NCBI GenBank assembly: GCA_002633005.1
Contig: NMRA01000557.1
Span: 83,513 to 147,512 of the forward strand
Length of the DNA: 64,000 nucleotides
Source: Phoronis australis
Taxonomy: Eukaryota > Phoronida > Phoronidae
Direction of reading: 5' to 3'
Shown here: positions 56,701-64,000 of the stretch, in pieces
Numbering within the stretch: position 1 is the stretch's first letter
Layout of the letters: each line of letters opens with the position of its first letter
The notes under the pieces: model-generated
What the model was told of the DNA's origin: nothing
Database searches by the model: none
What the model saw: only the letters and a program-made list of their open reading frames with translations
Made by a program: the position numbers and the translations under genes

Positions 56701-59700
56701 CCATCGCCAATTTCCGTGAAGAAATTGTTTGTATGATTTAAAGTTGTGACCTGGACATCACTAGGCATGTTCCATAGTTGCCCAGTCTTGGCCATTAGCT
56801 TATTGCAAACATTCCTGTGGCTTCTGTGTGCAACGGAGTCAGGAATGTTAGTTTTCACCCACTGACCATTATATTTGAGACGAAGTGCAGCACATGCAGC
56901 TTCACCCTCAAGGTAATATGTTCAGTGGTGGTAGACCGATTAGTCTAATACTAGAGTTTGCAAATATTGCGATTGCCGATGAGGTGGACCATACATTATT
57001 CATACTTGATGTCTGGACGTTGCCCATTTCACAGATTATTGATGATCTCACTGTACTACAGAATTGAAATTCATTTGTTTGTCAACATAAATACTAAGCA
57101 CTGATAGAGTTAAGGAGTGATTTACTCTGGACCAGAAGTCAAAAGTTCAATGTTTTTAGAGGCAACCACATCAATAACAAGACGGGAGACACAAGAGACG
57201 TCCTATCAACCATCCCTTATGACATAAGCAATGTACTCCAGCCTCAAGCTGCCATCCGTTAGCCATTTGCAGCACAACATCTTGGCACCAAGTCAACTTA
57301 CGATAACACATGATGACCGCATGACACAGCATTATTCATCTGGCGAGTTGACCAGAGGTTAAGTTCTGATAGATCAGCATGGACTGGTCAGTATCAGGGT
57401 AATGTTAGTGAACGCACCTCACAACAAAGCACCAACAATTTGTCTTGACTTTAGCAAGATGGCTGTTCAAGTGATAATTCCTGTCATTCTGTTTTACTTT
57501 TACGTCCATCAATGGTAGGAAAATACAGTATTCGCTCAAATATAAGCTCCCAACTTGAGTATAGGATTATCCCTTGGGTAGAGGCTTACTCCTTGGGAAT
57601 AGACTCACCCCCAGGGTATTAGTCCACGAATTCCTATTTTGGGTTAAACTTGGGTACTGCGCTATAAGCCCACTCTAATGTTTTCAGTAACCACTTTTCA
57701 AGATATAAAGGCGCTTTCCTTAACCTCCCTCTCCACACTTAAACGTACTCTCAATCTTTTTTCGCTCATGCCCTGTCACAAGGCTGGCTAGTGCAAAATT
57801 GCCCAGTATAAATTTCAACAGACGTCGACTGCAGGCTTACAACGAATGGGTGAATGACGCGATCTGGGCACAAAATGTGCTATTCAAGCACATGGACTTA
57901 AACATGTGTGTCCGAAATAAGCCATTATATGGAAGACACCAGCTTGGTTTTCTGTCCAGCCATCAAGACCAGTAATGCCTGCAGGCACACAAAGTACGTA
58001 ACAAAAATATTCCGACAAGATGGCACGGCATTACTGGTCATGATGGCTGGACGGAAGATCAATTCACCATAGATTGTGCATTTCCCTCGTGACTCAAAAT
58101 AAAAAAGAATTAACGGGAAATATGGTAACTAAATTTAAAGGTGGCTTAGCCATTCTGTATTATTATAACTCTGCCCCTGTAATCGTTATAACCAGTAGCT
58201 TTTTCTGTTAGCCGAATCAGCCACTTCCGTCTTGGAATATAAGTAACTGTAGTAGCAATGTGGATACAATACATAACCATGTTTTACACAGAAAGTGAAC
58301 ACACTGTTTAAATTAATGCTTTTCACATGGCATGGCAAGATATGGCTCTTTGAAAACAATGGACGTACCTTTCCCTGGGTGATTTTTCCAGAGCTCTTAG
58401 CAGGGGTTTATAGCACATGGAACAGGCCAGGGTCTGTACTATGGAGTCCTTGGTGTCTAGGCAAAGTATATCAAAAGCAAGCACTTTTAATTTACATATT
58501 AACTGATTTGTCTCTGACGTGAGGGGAAATGATATGTCTTCCCAAAGTCCAGAAGGGTACTGGTAATCATGTGCCACTCAAAGGCTGAACAGCATGGTGA
58601 GGCAATTTCCACTAGGTGTCACTGTGACTACTCTTCTTCTTAGCACTCCAACTCTCAGTACACACTTCTCTTTTCACCAATCATTTCAATAAAGCTCAAT
58701 AAAACCATGCCCTAAATAAACATGAGCTTAGCACGACTGTAATTTGTATTATCATATCTGTCAATAAAAAATTACTTTAGCCCTTTCTCAAAGTATTGAA
58801 ATTAAACCAGGTCCTTACCCTTGAAAGCCACGACACATGGAACATACACAAGTAACTAATCTATATTTTGGTACAGAATGATACAAAATCAAAATTTAAG
58901 TTTTAAGGACGCTTACAGTCAGTGTGGTGTGAGGGATTACTCATGAAGTAGCAGTAGATTAGACCAAAAAAGCATATTAACTAGTTATAGTCTGTACCCC
59001 GGCTCATTTTCAGACATGCTCTTGTCAAACAAAATGAAAACCTGCATCAATTTCACCCCAGATCTGGTGATTTTTATAAAGCTGTCAACAAGCAAGAGTA
59101 AGCAAGGTATGAAATGCCATGATTTGGTAAGTGATGGGCATAAAAAATAAACCCAGCATATCTCTTGATCGCTCAGATTGATTTTCTTTTCTGAAAAAAG
59201 TAAACAAAAAATAAACACCATGTCAATAATACCATTTTCGAAAAAAAAAAAAAACAGAGACGAGAACCAACGGCAAAAGTCGGATATAACATGCCCGTAT
59301 TTTGAGAACCAGTTTGATGCCCTTTATTCAGTGCTTCTCAAAATTCGGACACGTTACATTATAGCCGGACCAACCATGCTTTTTAGCTTCACAGTACAAC
59401 AGCTAAAACTTTTTAGCTGAACACGGCAGGCAACTTCAAGTCAAAAACTAGAATGTAAGCACTCCTACCTCCACTGACTATCCTGGTGTCGGAAAAGTGT
59501 ACAGCCAAAAAGTTCATGAATTCCTCCTGGACATGTTCAAAGCCTGGAACAAGATCATACATTCAAACCATTTGTCAACAGAAATGACAAGTTAGTCAAT
59601 CCAACGACTGCCAACCGCTATCTAACTATGACTTCCTCTATCAGGTAAATCTTTAAAATGAAATAATGCTCTGTTATCAATATTCATATTAAGTTTGTGC

Positions 59701-62700
59701 AAGTTTGAGAATCTTTACTAATAATATTAAGCAAAAACACTGTCTAATTTCCAAACGATTTAGCATTATACATGTGTTTTCCTTCTGCTTAATAGCCAAA
59801 GGAAATCATGGAAATTCAGGCACTTTTTAAATACTACTGTATGTAGAACAGATACGCCCACCTTCCAGGTGCTCATAATCTATAGTCGGGTAAAAGCAGC
59901 TCCTCTGTACGTTGAATGCATTGATGCCCACCTCCACGTAGTACTCAGGGACAAACAGGAAGAAAGCGCCCTGTTTTGATGCTGTCTGAAGTGTCAACAG
60001 TGTGGACTTCAACAGCCAGAAGATGTCACGCTGCTTTTCCTGGAGAGGGAAAAATGTCAAACGATTAATTTCAAGCTGAATTAATACTTAACTTCTCCAG
60101 CAATTAAATTGCTCATATATGTGCTCAATGTTGCATGTGAACACTGGACTCTTGTTCACATGACACGACCATTTGTAAGCAATCAAATAATGTGCAGGAC
60201 TGGTGAAATGAAATCACTGGATAGTTAAAAATTCAGAGCTATGTACGCATGAAATGAAGCAAAATAGTAGTCTCGTGAATTAAAAACTAGATTTTTTAAC
60301 TTGGTAGAAGTACGTACTTTGAAGTAGAAAAAACGCAGAACTAATTAGTTTGATTTTTGGGTATACATTGATCTGCCATTAATTGGGTCACGTGACAATG
60401 AAAAAGAAAGGTAAACCAAAACAGCAGTATCAGTATCATGACCAAATTTTGTTTGATATCAACGTTCAAAAATACCCGTCTGTATGTTTTTTAATAATTA
60501 AATTCGTTTGATACAAATCATTACAAATAGACCCTGTCATCTTTTGATAGTGTTGTGTAAAAGTAGAACACATTAAAAAAATTTCAAACAGCGTATTAGA
60601 AACCAGTATATATGAAACATAATACCCGAAAGTTTCATATTTATCCGAGCAGCCACACAATCTTCCAAAGTGAGCCGAATTTGGACATTTCTCTAGAGAC
60701 CTTTACACTAAACGTTGGACATTTCTCTAGCGGGTCCTTTACACTAAACGTTGGACATTTCTCTAGGGTCCTTTACACTAAACGTTGGACATTTCTCTAG
60801 GGTCCTTTACACTAAACGTTGGACATTTCTCTAGGGTCCTTTACACTAAACGTTCGACATTTCTCTATGGTCCTTTACACTAAACGTTGGACATTTCTCT
60901 AGGGTCCTTCACACTAAACGTTTCTTAATGACAGTACTTGATTCATCTTGTTTTGTCCATGCTAATGAACAGTGTGTGACATATAAGGCATAACTCCGTA
61001 GACAGCTGACTACTTAAGTCACTCAACATTTTGATCAAAAGATTCAATTTTGGACCGAAAAGAAGCAAGATTTTACCTCGGTGAAGATGACGGATATAAC
61101 CCAAGCCATGTGGCGAGACTGTTCGACAACTTTCTTTGCGAATACTTCACGGGCTCTTTCCAGTTCTTGCTTTATCTCAGCATACTGAAATCGACATCTT
61201 ACGCAAGGTGACTTCAACACATCAAATGGACGGTATACATCGATGACATATTTCTAGAGTCATACATGACCTAAATCAACTAAAACCTATCAGTATGGTG
61301 GAGTTCGACCTGTTACAAGCTAACTGTTATGACAAATCAACAATCACCCCTTCAACTCATGCACGCCCCGCATGTTAAGATCAGTAACTCATCATTGCTT
61401 TTATTTTCCTACCGATCTCATATTATGAGAATTTCATGCAGCCTCAGAGTCATTTTAAATTTTATTTTAATGCTCTTGAGAATAGCGGATGTATCAACAA
61501 TCGCAATGACACGATTGGATGAAACTTTCTGTAGTTGTTTCCATACACCACAGATAGATGCATCTAGGACTTGAGAAAATTCAGCTCTCACCTGCTCATG
61601 ATCCGGCTGCAGTCGCGCCATCTTCTGTTCCGTGTCGTGTAGTGAGCCGATGTACTCGCCAATAACATCGCGCAGACCTGCCATCTGCGAATTAATGTTA
61701 AACTTATAGGGTTTGTGACAAAGACATGGCGAGGACATGACATTCCATTTTCTTAAAACAGAGTATTTCATTTGACACAAAAAAATTGTTTTCAACCACC
61801 TCTGCTTGCAGTCGTACACAGACTGATGGCTGAGTGTTTGAACTTTCAGCAGTAAAAAATCAACATCATTGCCATGTTAGAGAACATAATATGATGTCAT
61901 AGGTATCGAATAGAGGGCATTCATATTTTTGAAGTAAATGCCACGATTCATTGTTCTATCACATGCTTTTTTAACAAAAATATTTCCTCACATCCATCAT
62001 GTTCTCAACGGAATCAATCCATTTTTACTGTTGGCATTTCATAAGATAAGCTATTTACCTTCATCAACTGTTTGTGAGCAGATGTGTTATAGAGCAGCAC
62101 TAGGCCGTCAAGAATTTCCAACAGAAATGTCATCTTGGACTTGGACTTGGCTGCAGGACTACCACTGGGCTCATCGGATATGCCCAATTTCTCCAGGGTG
62201 GCTGCGGGTAAGACGATTTAAGTTACACGTAAATAATGTCATCCCCCCACACGTGTGATTCATTTCGCAGCATCAATTATGCAAATGTGACTGCTTCAGC
62301 AGCAACTAATGATGAAGAAATGAAATTGGTATTAAGTAAGATACATACCATATGTGTGCAGGCCGATCTGAAGGGCCCATTGGATGATTTACTGAAGAAA
62401 CAAAAAATGACATGGCAAGCAATGGAAGCAACCCTCCTCCACATACCTTCGTAATCATCCACCTTCCTGGAGGTAGAAGGTAGAGACATGGTGTGTTCTT
62501 CATCCATCAGGCTCTTCTGGGCTAAAGTCACCTCACCTGGAAAATCAGACGGAGCAAAGGTCTGTACAGATTTTTGTGATGAATGATATCTTCATATTGC
62601 TCTTAGTAACAAGAAGAGGGACATTGCACATGAAGGCTCAATGCCAATTACTAGTTAGTTTGTTATTATTGGGGCACATTCGCTTGTGCGGTCCCTGTTG

Positions 62701-63904
62701 AGACGTCTGCTTCGACCGCCATTGTATTACAGTTTACACTTGATTATAGTTACATCTTTTGCTGCACTTGAGTTTTCGTTAATCAAAGCATCACTAAGGA
62801 CTGAAAGTATAACCTACTCCACAGTCTTTAATTTCCGACATTATAACAAGTACAAGCCTTTTGCCTGCACAACATTTTTCCGTAAAAGGCTGAGCTATCA
62901 TAATAATAATAGACTGACTTCCAGAAGCCAAAACTTTCAATTTCTGAAATGACATTCCAAACTTTTTAAATCTTGAACAAGTGTTCAAGCTGAAGAGGGT
63001 TACAAAAAGGAAGTTTATTTTTTGACAGATAGTGTGTTGTCATACCTATCAGTGTGTTGATCACAGATCATGTCCTAACTAACTAAAGGTTCCCAAAACG
63101 AAGAGAATGAGAAATAAATCACCAAAGCATTTTAACTCAACATTTTCAAAAGTGTCAGGTACATGGCTGTCTTACAGTAAGCTAGTTGTGCTAAATAAAT
63201 GAAAATCTAAATTTCCTAAGAATTCTAAAAATCTACATTCCTTTACCTTTATTGTCTTTCCTCAGATGTGAAATTAAGCCGCCAAGTCTTAGATGGTCGA
63301 AAAAGTCAATGCTCTCATCACAGAACCTCTTAACAGGAACATGGGGAATTTCTGAAAACACAATCATTAAATCTGCAGTCAATGTCTGCGATCCCAAGCT
63401 TTTCCGCAGATGCACAAGATACAAATCAACTGACACAGTCAGTTATTGACATTTTCACCAAGGAAAGTGACAGTGAAGGACAAGAGATCGATTTCACAAG
63501 ACTGGGATGAAAACTTATCTGCCAAGAAACAATTTTAAATTGAAATTTAAGACTAATTACCCTCACTGTATAGATTTAAATAAAATTTTCTTACCATCAC
63601 AGGACACATATTCTTAAAGAGCATTCAGACCATTTTCACATAAAAATGCTTCAAAAAATCATAAAATTGGTCATCCTTCAAAGACATGACCACTTGAAAT
63701 CACTCACGAAACCTAATTGTTCCGCACATTAATTTGTATCATAAGGGTAACTGTCTTATCGATCCAAGTCACTTGCTCACAAAGAGTGGTTTACTCACCA
63801 GCGTGGTTTCCACTTTCTTCAGCCCACAGCTGCCTGAACACAGCTAGAAAACGGTGGAAGAAACACAATAGCACCGGCTGGGGAACATACTGCGCTAGAT
63901 GTGC
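44697..63904 (-). CDS. RNF123: RNF123 (KPC1) E3 ubiquitin ligase, 3' 19 exons
   Basis: Nineteen exons on the minus strand give 2094 nt (697 residues plus stop) with every junction GT-AG and in phase. Residue order follows vertebrate RNF123 from the region before its conserved FD-x2-RLGGL-SHLR motif to the C-terminal RING finger. In vertebrates RNF123 is the catalytic subunit of the cytoplasmic KPC complex, which with UBAC1 ubiquitinates p27Kip1 and also acts on NF-kB1 p105. The RING is complete: CPIC (exon 18), CGHQSC and RAC across exons 18/19, CFFC (exon 19). The 5' part, including the SPRY domain and start codon, lies beyond 64000. Compared with the vertebrate protein the linker after the LGGL motif is much shorter, and about 13 residues are missing between exons 15 and 16. 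Introns carry a LINE piece, MITEs, a large palindrome and a minisatellite. Confidence 0.93.
45280..45365 (-). CDS. RNF123: RNF123 exon: first half of RING finger
   Basis: Acceptor GTATTTTGCAG, donor GCAG|GTATGA. Reads [28 protein letters not shown] and two bases. It supplies C-x2-C, then C-x-H-x2-C of the zinc-binding set. Confidence 0.95.
46118..46209 (-). CDS. RNF123: RNF123 exon: pre-RING helix
   Basis: Acceptor TTCTTATGCAG, donor CGTG|GTGAGT. Reads (Y)[30 protein letters not shown]; an acidic helix just before the RING finger. Confidence 0.88.
46371..47032. repeat. ~660 bp near-perfect palindrome (foldback element)
   Basis: Arms of about 306 bp (46371-46677 and 46726-47032) are reverse complements with only scattered single-base differences, around a loop of about 48 bp. 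Outer ends: CAGGCGTCCTCAGCTTCTGA and its complement TCAGAAGCTGAGGACGCCTG. It lies in the RNF123 intron between exons 46118-46209 and 48063-48217, so the pre-mRNA can form a long hairpin. Long frames on both strands are mirror images of each other and are not genes. No target duplication recognised. Confidence 0.95.
47074..47623 (+). mobile_element. TTAA MITE, complete 550 bp copy
   Basis: TTAA at 47070-47073 and 47624-47627. Ends AGAGGCAATGGAACCC and, reverse-complemented from the right, AGAGGCCTGGGACGCG. Non-coding. Same family as 43804-44354 (inverted) and the truncated 13222-13440. TTAA target sites fit piggyBac or Kolobok; the ends resemble neither Kolobok-like copy here in detail. Begins 41 bp after the large palindrome. 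Confidence 0.82.
48063..48217 (-). CDS. RNF123: RNF123 exon: QLRALHYL and FSLQN
   Basis: Acceptor TTCATTTTCCAG, donor AACT|GTAAGT. Reads [20 protein letters not shown], then a variable stretch with [15 protein letters not shown], then PFSLQN. Frame is kept from the previous exon, but about 13 residues present in vertebrates before QLR are missing, so a small exon may lie in the intron 48218-49390. Confidence 0.9.
49391..49478 (-). CDS. RNF123: RNF123 exon: ESVDHFPI motif
   Basis: Acceptor CTACATACAG, donor ACAG|GTATAT. Reads (G)[28 protein letters not shown] and two bases. Confidence 0.93.
49870..50214 (+). repeat. ~170 bp tandem duplication carrying hairpin elements
   Basis: Two units (about 49870-50046 and 50047-50214) share GGTCCTGGA-TTGAGA-CCAGTTTGATGCC, then GGACTCAGGTTTTGGCC and AAATGATAGATCACAA. 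In unit 2 the first part, 50061-50136, is a 76 bp hairpin: GGGGTCCTGGATTTTGAGAA pairs with TTCTCAAAATGCGGGACCCC. A third hairpin copy is at 59293-59350. All lie in RNF123 introns. Confidence 0.85.
50273..50348 (-). CDS. RNF123: RNF123 exon: QVLNRVTA motif
   Basis: Acceptor TTTTCTAACAG, donor CCAG|GTAAGA. Reads [25 protein letters not shown] and one base. Confidence 0.93.
51262..51400 (+). repeat. Dispersed repeat shared with 58030-58165
   Basis: ATGATGGCTGGGTGGAAG, then TCCCCTGATGACT and GAATTAACAGG, then TTTAAAGGTTG-TTA, recurs in the same order at 58038-58160. Intronic, non-coding. Confidence 0.65.
51980..52168 (-). CDS. RNF123: RNF123 exon: DSRQLK-x-CATCFD motif
   Basis: Acceptor ACTCATTTCAG, donor TCAG|GTGAGC. 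Reads [63 protein letters not shown]. Phase 0 at both ends, 63 residues. Confidence 0.96.
53671..53810 (-). CDS. RNF123: RNF123 exon: [13 protein letters not shown] motif
   Basis: Acceptor TTGTTCCCCAG, donor GGAG|GTCAGT. Reads (E)[46 protein letters not shown]. This is the best-conserved block of the protein. Confidence 0.96.
54062..54127 (+). repeat. 20 bp tandem repeat, 3.3 copies
   Basis: AAACTGTGTCACACTCCACC repeated with two single-base variants. In the RNF123 intron between the exons at 53671 and 55128. Confidence 0.93.
55128..55218 (-). CDS. RNF123: RNF123 exon: FRYRHLPHL motif
   Basis: Acceptor CCTTTTAG, donor CAAG|GTATGT. Reads [30 protein letters not shown] and one base. Confidence 0.92.
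55379..55466 (-). CDS. RNF123: RNF123 exon: LLAPYEN motif
   Basis: The acceptor is TTTTTTATAG, not the nearby CTACAG, because only the former keeps the frame after the previous exon's phase 2. Reads (S)[29 protein letters not shown]; donor GAAG|GTTAGT. The 2.9 kb intron before it contains the LINE fragment. Confidence 0.9.
55692..56921 (-). mobile_element. 5'-truncated non-LTR retrotransposon (LINE) with RNase H
   Basis: Minus-strand reading frame open from 56921 to TAA at 55794-55796 (375 residues). An RNase H domain is complete in its catalytic set: D89 in YTDGS, E128 in FQAEITAI, D156 in SDSQAAI, D208 in GNENADRLA, with RAHVGI before the last. A C-x2-C-x8-H-x4-C zinc-knuckle-like motif follows ([18 protein letters not shown]). 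This C-terminal layout fits the I-group of LINEs that keep an RNase H after the reverse transcriptase; the exact clade is not decided. The reverse transcriptase is missing because of 5' truncation. Inserted in sense orientation in an RNF123 intron. A run of T (A on + strand, 55681-55691) follows its 3' end instead of poly(A). Confidence 0.88.
57954..58052. repeat. 26 bp-arm hairpin, 47 bp loop
   Basis: Arms 57954-57979 (GTCCAGCCATCAAGACCAGT...) and 58027-58052 (reverse complement, one mismatch). Probably the end structure of a foldback or MITE copy; the right arm continues into the repeat shared with 51262-51400. Confidence 0.9.
58369..58456 (-). CDS. RNF123: RNF123 exon: SMCY motif
   Basis: Acceptor CTTTGCCTAG, donor AAAG|GTACGT. 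Reads (D)[28 protein letters not shown] and two bases. Confidence 0.9.
59293..59350. repeat. Third copy of the GATTTTGAGAACCAGTTTGATGCC hairpin
   Basis: CCCGTATTTTGAGAACCAGT at the left pairs with CTTCTCAAAATTCGGAC at the right. Same core as 49892-49965 and 50061-50136, no flanking duplication. Confidence 0.75.
59469..59543 (-). CDS. RNF123: RNF123 exon: HFSDTRIV motif
   Basis: Acceptor CTTGTTCCAG, donor GGAG|GTAGGA. Reads (G)[24 protein letters not shown]; phases 1 in, 1 out. Confidence 0.9.
59862..60039 (-). CDS. RNF123: RNF123 exon: FxFVPEYY motif
   Basis: Acceptor CCCTCTCCAG, donor GAAG|GTGGGC. Reads [59 protein letters not shown]. Very clear match to the family. Confidence 0.95.
60681..60923 (+). 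repeat. 34 bp minisatellite, 7 copies
   Basis: Unit GGTCCTTTACACTAAACG, then TTGGACATTTCTCTAG; seven CTT(T/C)ACACTAAACGTT cores with few differences (the second unit has an extra CG, the fifth a C for G). In the RNF123 intron between exons at 59862 and 61077. Near-identity of units points to recent expansion. Confidence 0.97.
61077..61184 (-). CDS. RNF123: RNF123 exon: MAWV motif
   Basis: Acceptor TCGATTTCAG, donor CGAG|GTAAAA. Reads [36 protein letters not shown]; phase 0 at both ends. Confidence 0.9.
61592..61684 (-). CDS. RNF123: RNF123 exon: EY-x4-D helix
   Basis: Acceptor TTAATTCGCAG, donor GCAG|GTGAGA. Reads [31 protein letters not shown]; phase 0 at both ends. Confidence 0.88.
62059..62201 (-). 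CDS. RNF123: RNF123 exon: LLEILDG motif
   Basis: Acceptor TTACCCGCAG, donor GAAG|GTAAAT. Starts (A)[14 protein letters not shown], a Lys/Ser stretch, then [23 protein letters not shown], matching the conserved leucine-rich helix. Confidence 0.9.
62447..62536 (-). CDS. RNF123: RNF123 exon: linker
   Basis: Acceptor ATTTTCCAG, donor GAAG|GTATGT. Reads (G)[17 protein letters not shown] then [12 protein letters not shown]. Low-complexity linker without strong similarity; supported by splice sites and matching phase on both sides. Confidence 0.75.
63247..63351 (-). CDS. RNF123: RNF123 exon: LGGL motif
   Basis: Acceptor TGTTTTCAG, donor AAAG|GTAAAG. Reads [20 protein letters not shown] then [15 protein letters not shown]. 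This block is one of the most conserved in the family. Confidence 0.93.
63799..63904 (-). CDS. RNF123: RNF123 exon 1 of those in window
   Basis: Acceptor TCCTGTATGCAG, donor GCTG|GTGAGT. Phase 0 start; reads [20 protein letters not shown] then [15 protein letters not shown] and one base. Matches the CFLHRL-x-AL region of vertebrate RNF123. Confidence 0.85.
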
Positions 63905-64000
63905 CTGCATACAGGACAAGAGACAATTATATTAAAAACCAGCTGTCATACTTGAAAATCAAATTCTGGCTGGCCCCAGTCTTCAGGATCCACAAATTTT

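Noticed and set aside
56885-57067. Plus-strand frame containing GGRPISLI, reminiscent of a reverse transcriptase motif
   Set aside because: It runs opposite to the adjacent LINE, has no further reverse transcriptase motifs, and is only 60 codons.
63954-64000. Possible further RNF123 exon at the right edge (frame ending CAA|GTATGA)
   Set aside because: It would leave an intron of about 49 bp before the next exon and its residues do not match the family at that position.

Overview
This is animal nuclear DNA: split genes with GT-AG introns, non-coding spacers dominated by small DNA transposons, a tRNA-derived SINE, CA/TG microsatellites and an assembly gap (N run at 10348-10915). Many palindromic ACATGTA strings, TTAA-flanked Kolobok-like elements, hAT-type MITEs and a chordate-style RNF123 gene suggest a marine invertebrate deuterostome, most likely a lancelet (Branchiostoma). 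That identification is inference; nothing in the window is diagnostic. Real coding content is low and most open frames are chance or antisense.

Layout. 1-14.7 kb: repeat-rich spacer holding a CA microsatellite, a TIR MITE with hairpin ends, a ~3.2 kb terminal-inverted-repeat element with a cysteine-rich remnant ORF, a CTAGTGG-rich tandem array running into the gap, a decayed hAT-like remnant and other dispersed repeats. 14.7-24.7 kb, + strand: the last four coding exons of a nuclear receptor (ligand-binding domain, helix 3 region to AF-2). Its introns carry a SINE, an hAT-type MITE and a Kolobok-like copy. 24.7-33 kb: no gene seen; ends in a ~500 bp inverted repeat. 33.06-35.51 kb, + strand: an intronless gene for an 817-residue multi-pass membrane protein I do not recognise. 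35.5-44.6 kb: dispersed repeats, a second inverted Kolobok-like copy, a decayed 3' fragment of a paralogue of the 817-residue gene, and a TTAA MITE. 44.7-63.9 kb, - strand: the 3' 19 coding exons (697 residues) of RNF123/KPC1, an E3 ubiquitin ligase; the 5' half with the SPRY domain lies beyond the right edge. Its introns hold a ~660 bp near-perfect palindrome, a TTAA MITE, a LINE 3' end with an intact RNase H ORF, hairpin repeats and a 34 bp minisatellite.

The three genes show no common pathway: a ligand-type transcription factor, an orphan membrane protein and a ubiquitin ligase. The most novel item is the orphan membrane protein with its nearby broken paralogue and the shared ~500 bp repeat family around both.
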